Notes under the pieces: model-generated
Told to the model about the DNA's origin: nothing
Databases searched by the model: none
The model's input: the letters and a program-made list of their open reading frames with translations, nothing else
NCBI GenBank assembly: GCA_905204635.1
Contig: CAJLAN010000092.1
Coordinates: 1 to 6,705, forward strand
Direction: 5' to 3'
DNA from: an uncultured Collinsella sp.
GTDB lineage: Bacteria; Actinomycetota; Coriobacteriia; Coriobacteriales; Coriobacteriaceae
DNA: 6,705 nucleotides
Shown here: in pieces, positions 5,505-6,705 of the stretch
How the letters are laid out: each line of letters opens with the position of its first letter
How positions within the stretch are numbered: the first letter of the stretch is position 1
Position numbers and translations under genes: made by a program

Positions 5505-6705
5505 CTAGAAGTTGGTGTCGTTGAGTTGTTCACTCTCGAGGCCGTCGAGCTGTTGCTGTTCGGGCGTATCGGCGACGCTCTCGAGCAGCTCGGTGGGATC
5601 GATGTTCATGTCCCTACCGGCCTCGTTGCCGTTGACCAAGTCGTCCGAGAAGATGTCGACTTCCATTTCCTCGGCCTCTTCGATCTGAACCTCGAGCGGC
5701 ACCTGGGTGCGCACGAGCTTAACGGCCGGGCGCATGCGGGCAAACAGCGGCACGTACTCGATGATGATGGCCGAGTTCTCGAGACCGTACCAGCGTGCCG
5801 GGCTTCCGCAGGCGCGGCGGACGGCGTACTTGATGGCCATGACGCGATGGTCGTTGCGGTTGATGTCCGTTTCGGGGGCAAGCATCTTGCGCAGCATGCA
5901 AAAACGGAAGTCGCCCACGTTGCCGCGTGTCTCGTAGATGGAGTAAGTGTGATGCTGCGGCGGCAGCTCACCCGATGCCATCAGGTCGCCAACGATCTGG
6001 CGCAGGTAGGCGTTGATGCGCTGATTGACCTTAAAGCCCAGGTCCAAGCGTACGCGGAACAGGAAGTCTGTGCCAAAGGTCTCAACGGAATACTCGTGCG
6101 TATAGGGCTCGTCGGTAACGTGCACGTTGATGAACCAATATGCCTTGGCGCGCTTGGGGTGCTTGTCCAGGATGGAATAGAGCACGTCGCGGTCGAGCGT
6201 GAGCGGGTCGGGACTGTTGGTGAGAAATACCAGATTGTCAGCGAGCACGGGGTAGGTCTCGTCGTTGCGCAGGCGGTTGAGCTGATCGATGTACTTGGAG
6301 ACGGGCAGTAGGATCGTTTGCGTGCGCTCGATGGCGGTGCCGCGACGCCACACATACATAAGGCCAAACAGCAGCGAGGCCAAGAAGATCATGACGTAGC
6401 CGCCGTCAAAGAACATGGTGAGGCACGAAGCGAAGAAGCACAGCTCAATGGCACCAAAGAGCAGGGCGAAGACGCAGGCACCCAGCTTGTGCTTGAGGAT
6501 GCCGGCGATGTAGCTCGTCAAAAGCGTCGTGGTCATGAGCATAGTCACGGTAATGGCGAGGCCGTAGGCGCTCTCCATGCGCTCGGAGTTTTGGAACAGC
6601 AGCACGATGAAGATGCAGCCGACCCACATGATGTTGTTGACGAGCGGAATATAGAGCTGGCCCTTGGTGTCGCTGGGGTAGTGGATGCGCAGGTGCGGCA
6701 TAAGG
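5505..6705 (-). CDS. kup: Kup-type potassium uptake transporter, C-terminal part (runs off the right edge)
   Basis: C-terminal ~399 residues of a KUP/HAK/KT potassium importer; the N-terminal membrane part lies beyond the window. The frame stays open through the edge, so the in-frame ATG at 6701 is internal. Counting from that Met, GQLYIPLVN (14-22), followed by the helix ending in LLFQNSE and then AYGLAITVTMLMTTTLLTSY (45-64), is diagnostic of Kup. Four membrane segments are visible at about 22-36, 46-68, 73-94 and 100-118. Then follows a cytoplasmic domain of about 280 residues, roughly 100 more than in E. coli Kup. Its last ~60 residues are strongly acidic (IEEAEEMEVDIFSDD and on), poor in order and end in NDTNF. 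In Lactococcus the Kup homologues are controlled by cyclic di-AMP through this part of the protein; whether that holds here is unknown. Confidence 0.92.
   Translation of the reverse strand, partial: LMPHLRIHYPSDTKGQLYIPLVNNIMWVGCIFIVLLFQNSERMESAYGLAITVTMLMTTTLLTSYIAGILKHKLGACVFALLFGAIELCFFASCLTMFFDGGYVMIFLASLLFGLMYVWRRGTAIERTQTILLPVSKYIDQLNRLRNDETYPVLADNLVFLTNSPDPLTLDRDVLYSILDKHPKRAKAYWFINVHVTDEPYTHEYSVETFGTDFLFRVRLDLGFKVNQRINAYLRQIVGDLMASGELPPQHHTYSIYETRGNVGDFRFCMLRKMLAPETDINRNDHRVMAIKYAVRRACGSPARWYGLENSAIIIEYVPLFARMRPAVKLVRTQVPLEVQIEEAEEMEVDIFSDDLVNGNEAGRDMNIDPTELLESVADTPEQQQLDGLESEQLNDTNF

Noticed and set aside
5496..6311. A 271-codon + strand frame opposite Kup
   Set aside because: Antisense shadow of a confidently identified transporter; no start signal or domain of its own.

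Overview
The window reads as a stretch of chromosome from a GC-rich, Gram-positive gut actinobacterium. A member of the Coriobacteriia close to Collinsella is the best guess. The reasons are the high GC, strong AGGAGG-type ribosome binding sites before ATG, short genes each with its own hairpin terminator, and a bile salt hydrolase next to a purine permease and a short-type peptide deformylase. The taxon is inferred from gene content and style; no rRNA or marker gene is present. No mobile element, phage gene, CRISPR array, tRNA or rRNA was seen.

Layout. Positions 1-35 look like the last codons of a gene entering from the left. A leader with two inverted repeats (82-104 and 137-150) precedes a 377-residue MetE-like zinc methyltransferase (191-1324, +). 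A 17-codon reading frame with a good ribosome binding site (1447-1500, +) follows, then a two-way terminator (1522-1559). That terminator is shared with a convergent alpha/beta-hydrolase-fold esterase (1558-2271, -). A purine permease of the NCS2/AzgA type lies upstream (2361-3671, -) with its own terminator at about 2292-2333. A divergent promoter region of about 190 bp separates it from a small peptide-deformylase-like gene (3865-4284, +). This last protein keeps all three metal ligands but has Met where the catalytic Glu of HExxH belongs. Its stop codon sits inside a strong hairpin (4281-4316), and a canonical terminator follows (4361-4400). Next is a bile salt hydrolase / choloylglycine hydrolase (4460-5425, +). 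A near-perfect hairpin (5449-5484) separates it from a convergent Kup potassium transporter (5505-6705, -), which runs off the right edge and lacks its N-terminal part.

How they fit together. The genes are mostly single transcription units bounded by terminators and arranged divergently or convergently, so this is not one pathway. They are housekeeping and gut-niche functions: methyl transfer or methionine supply, purine uptake, bile acid deconjugation and potassium uptake. I see no clear new multi-gene system. The points most worth a second look are the deformylase-like protein without its catalytic Glu, the 17-residue frame between the methyltransferase gene and its terminator, and the hairpin that swallows the deformylase stop codon.
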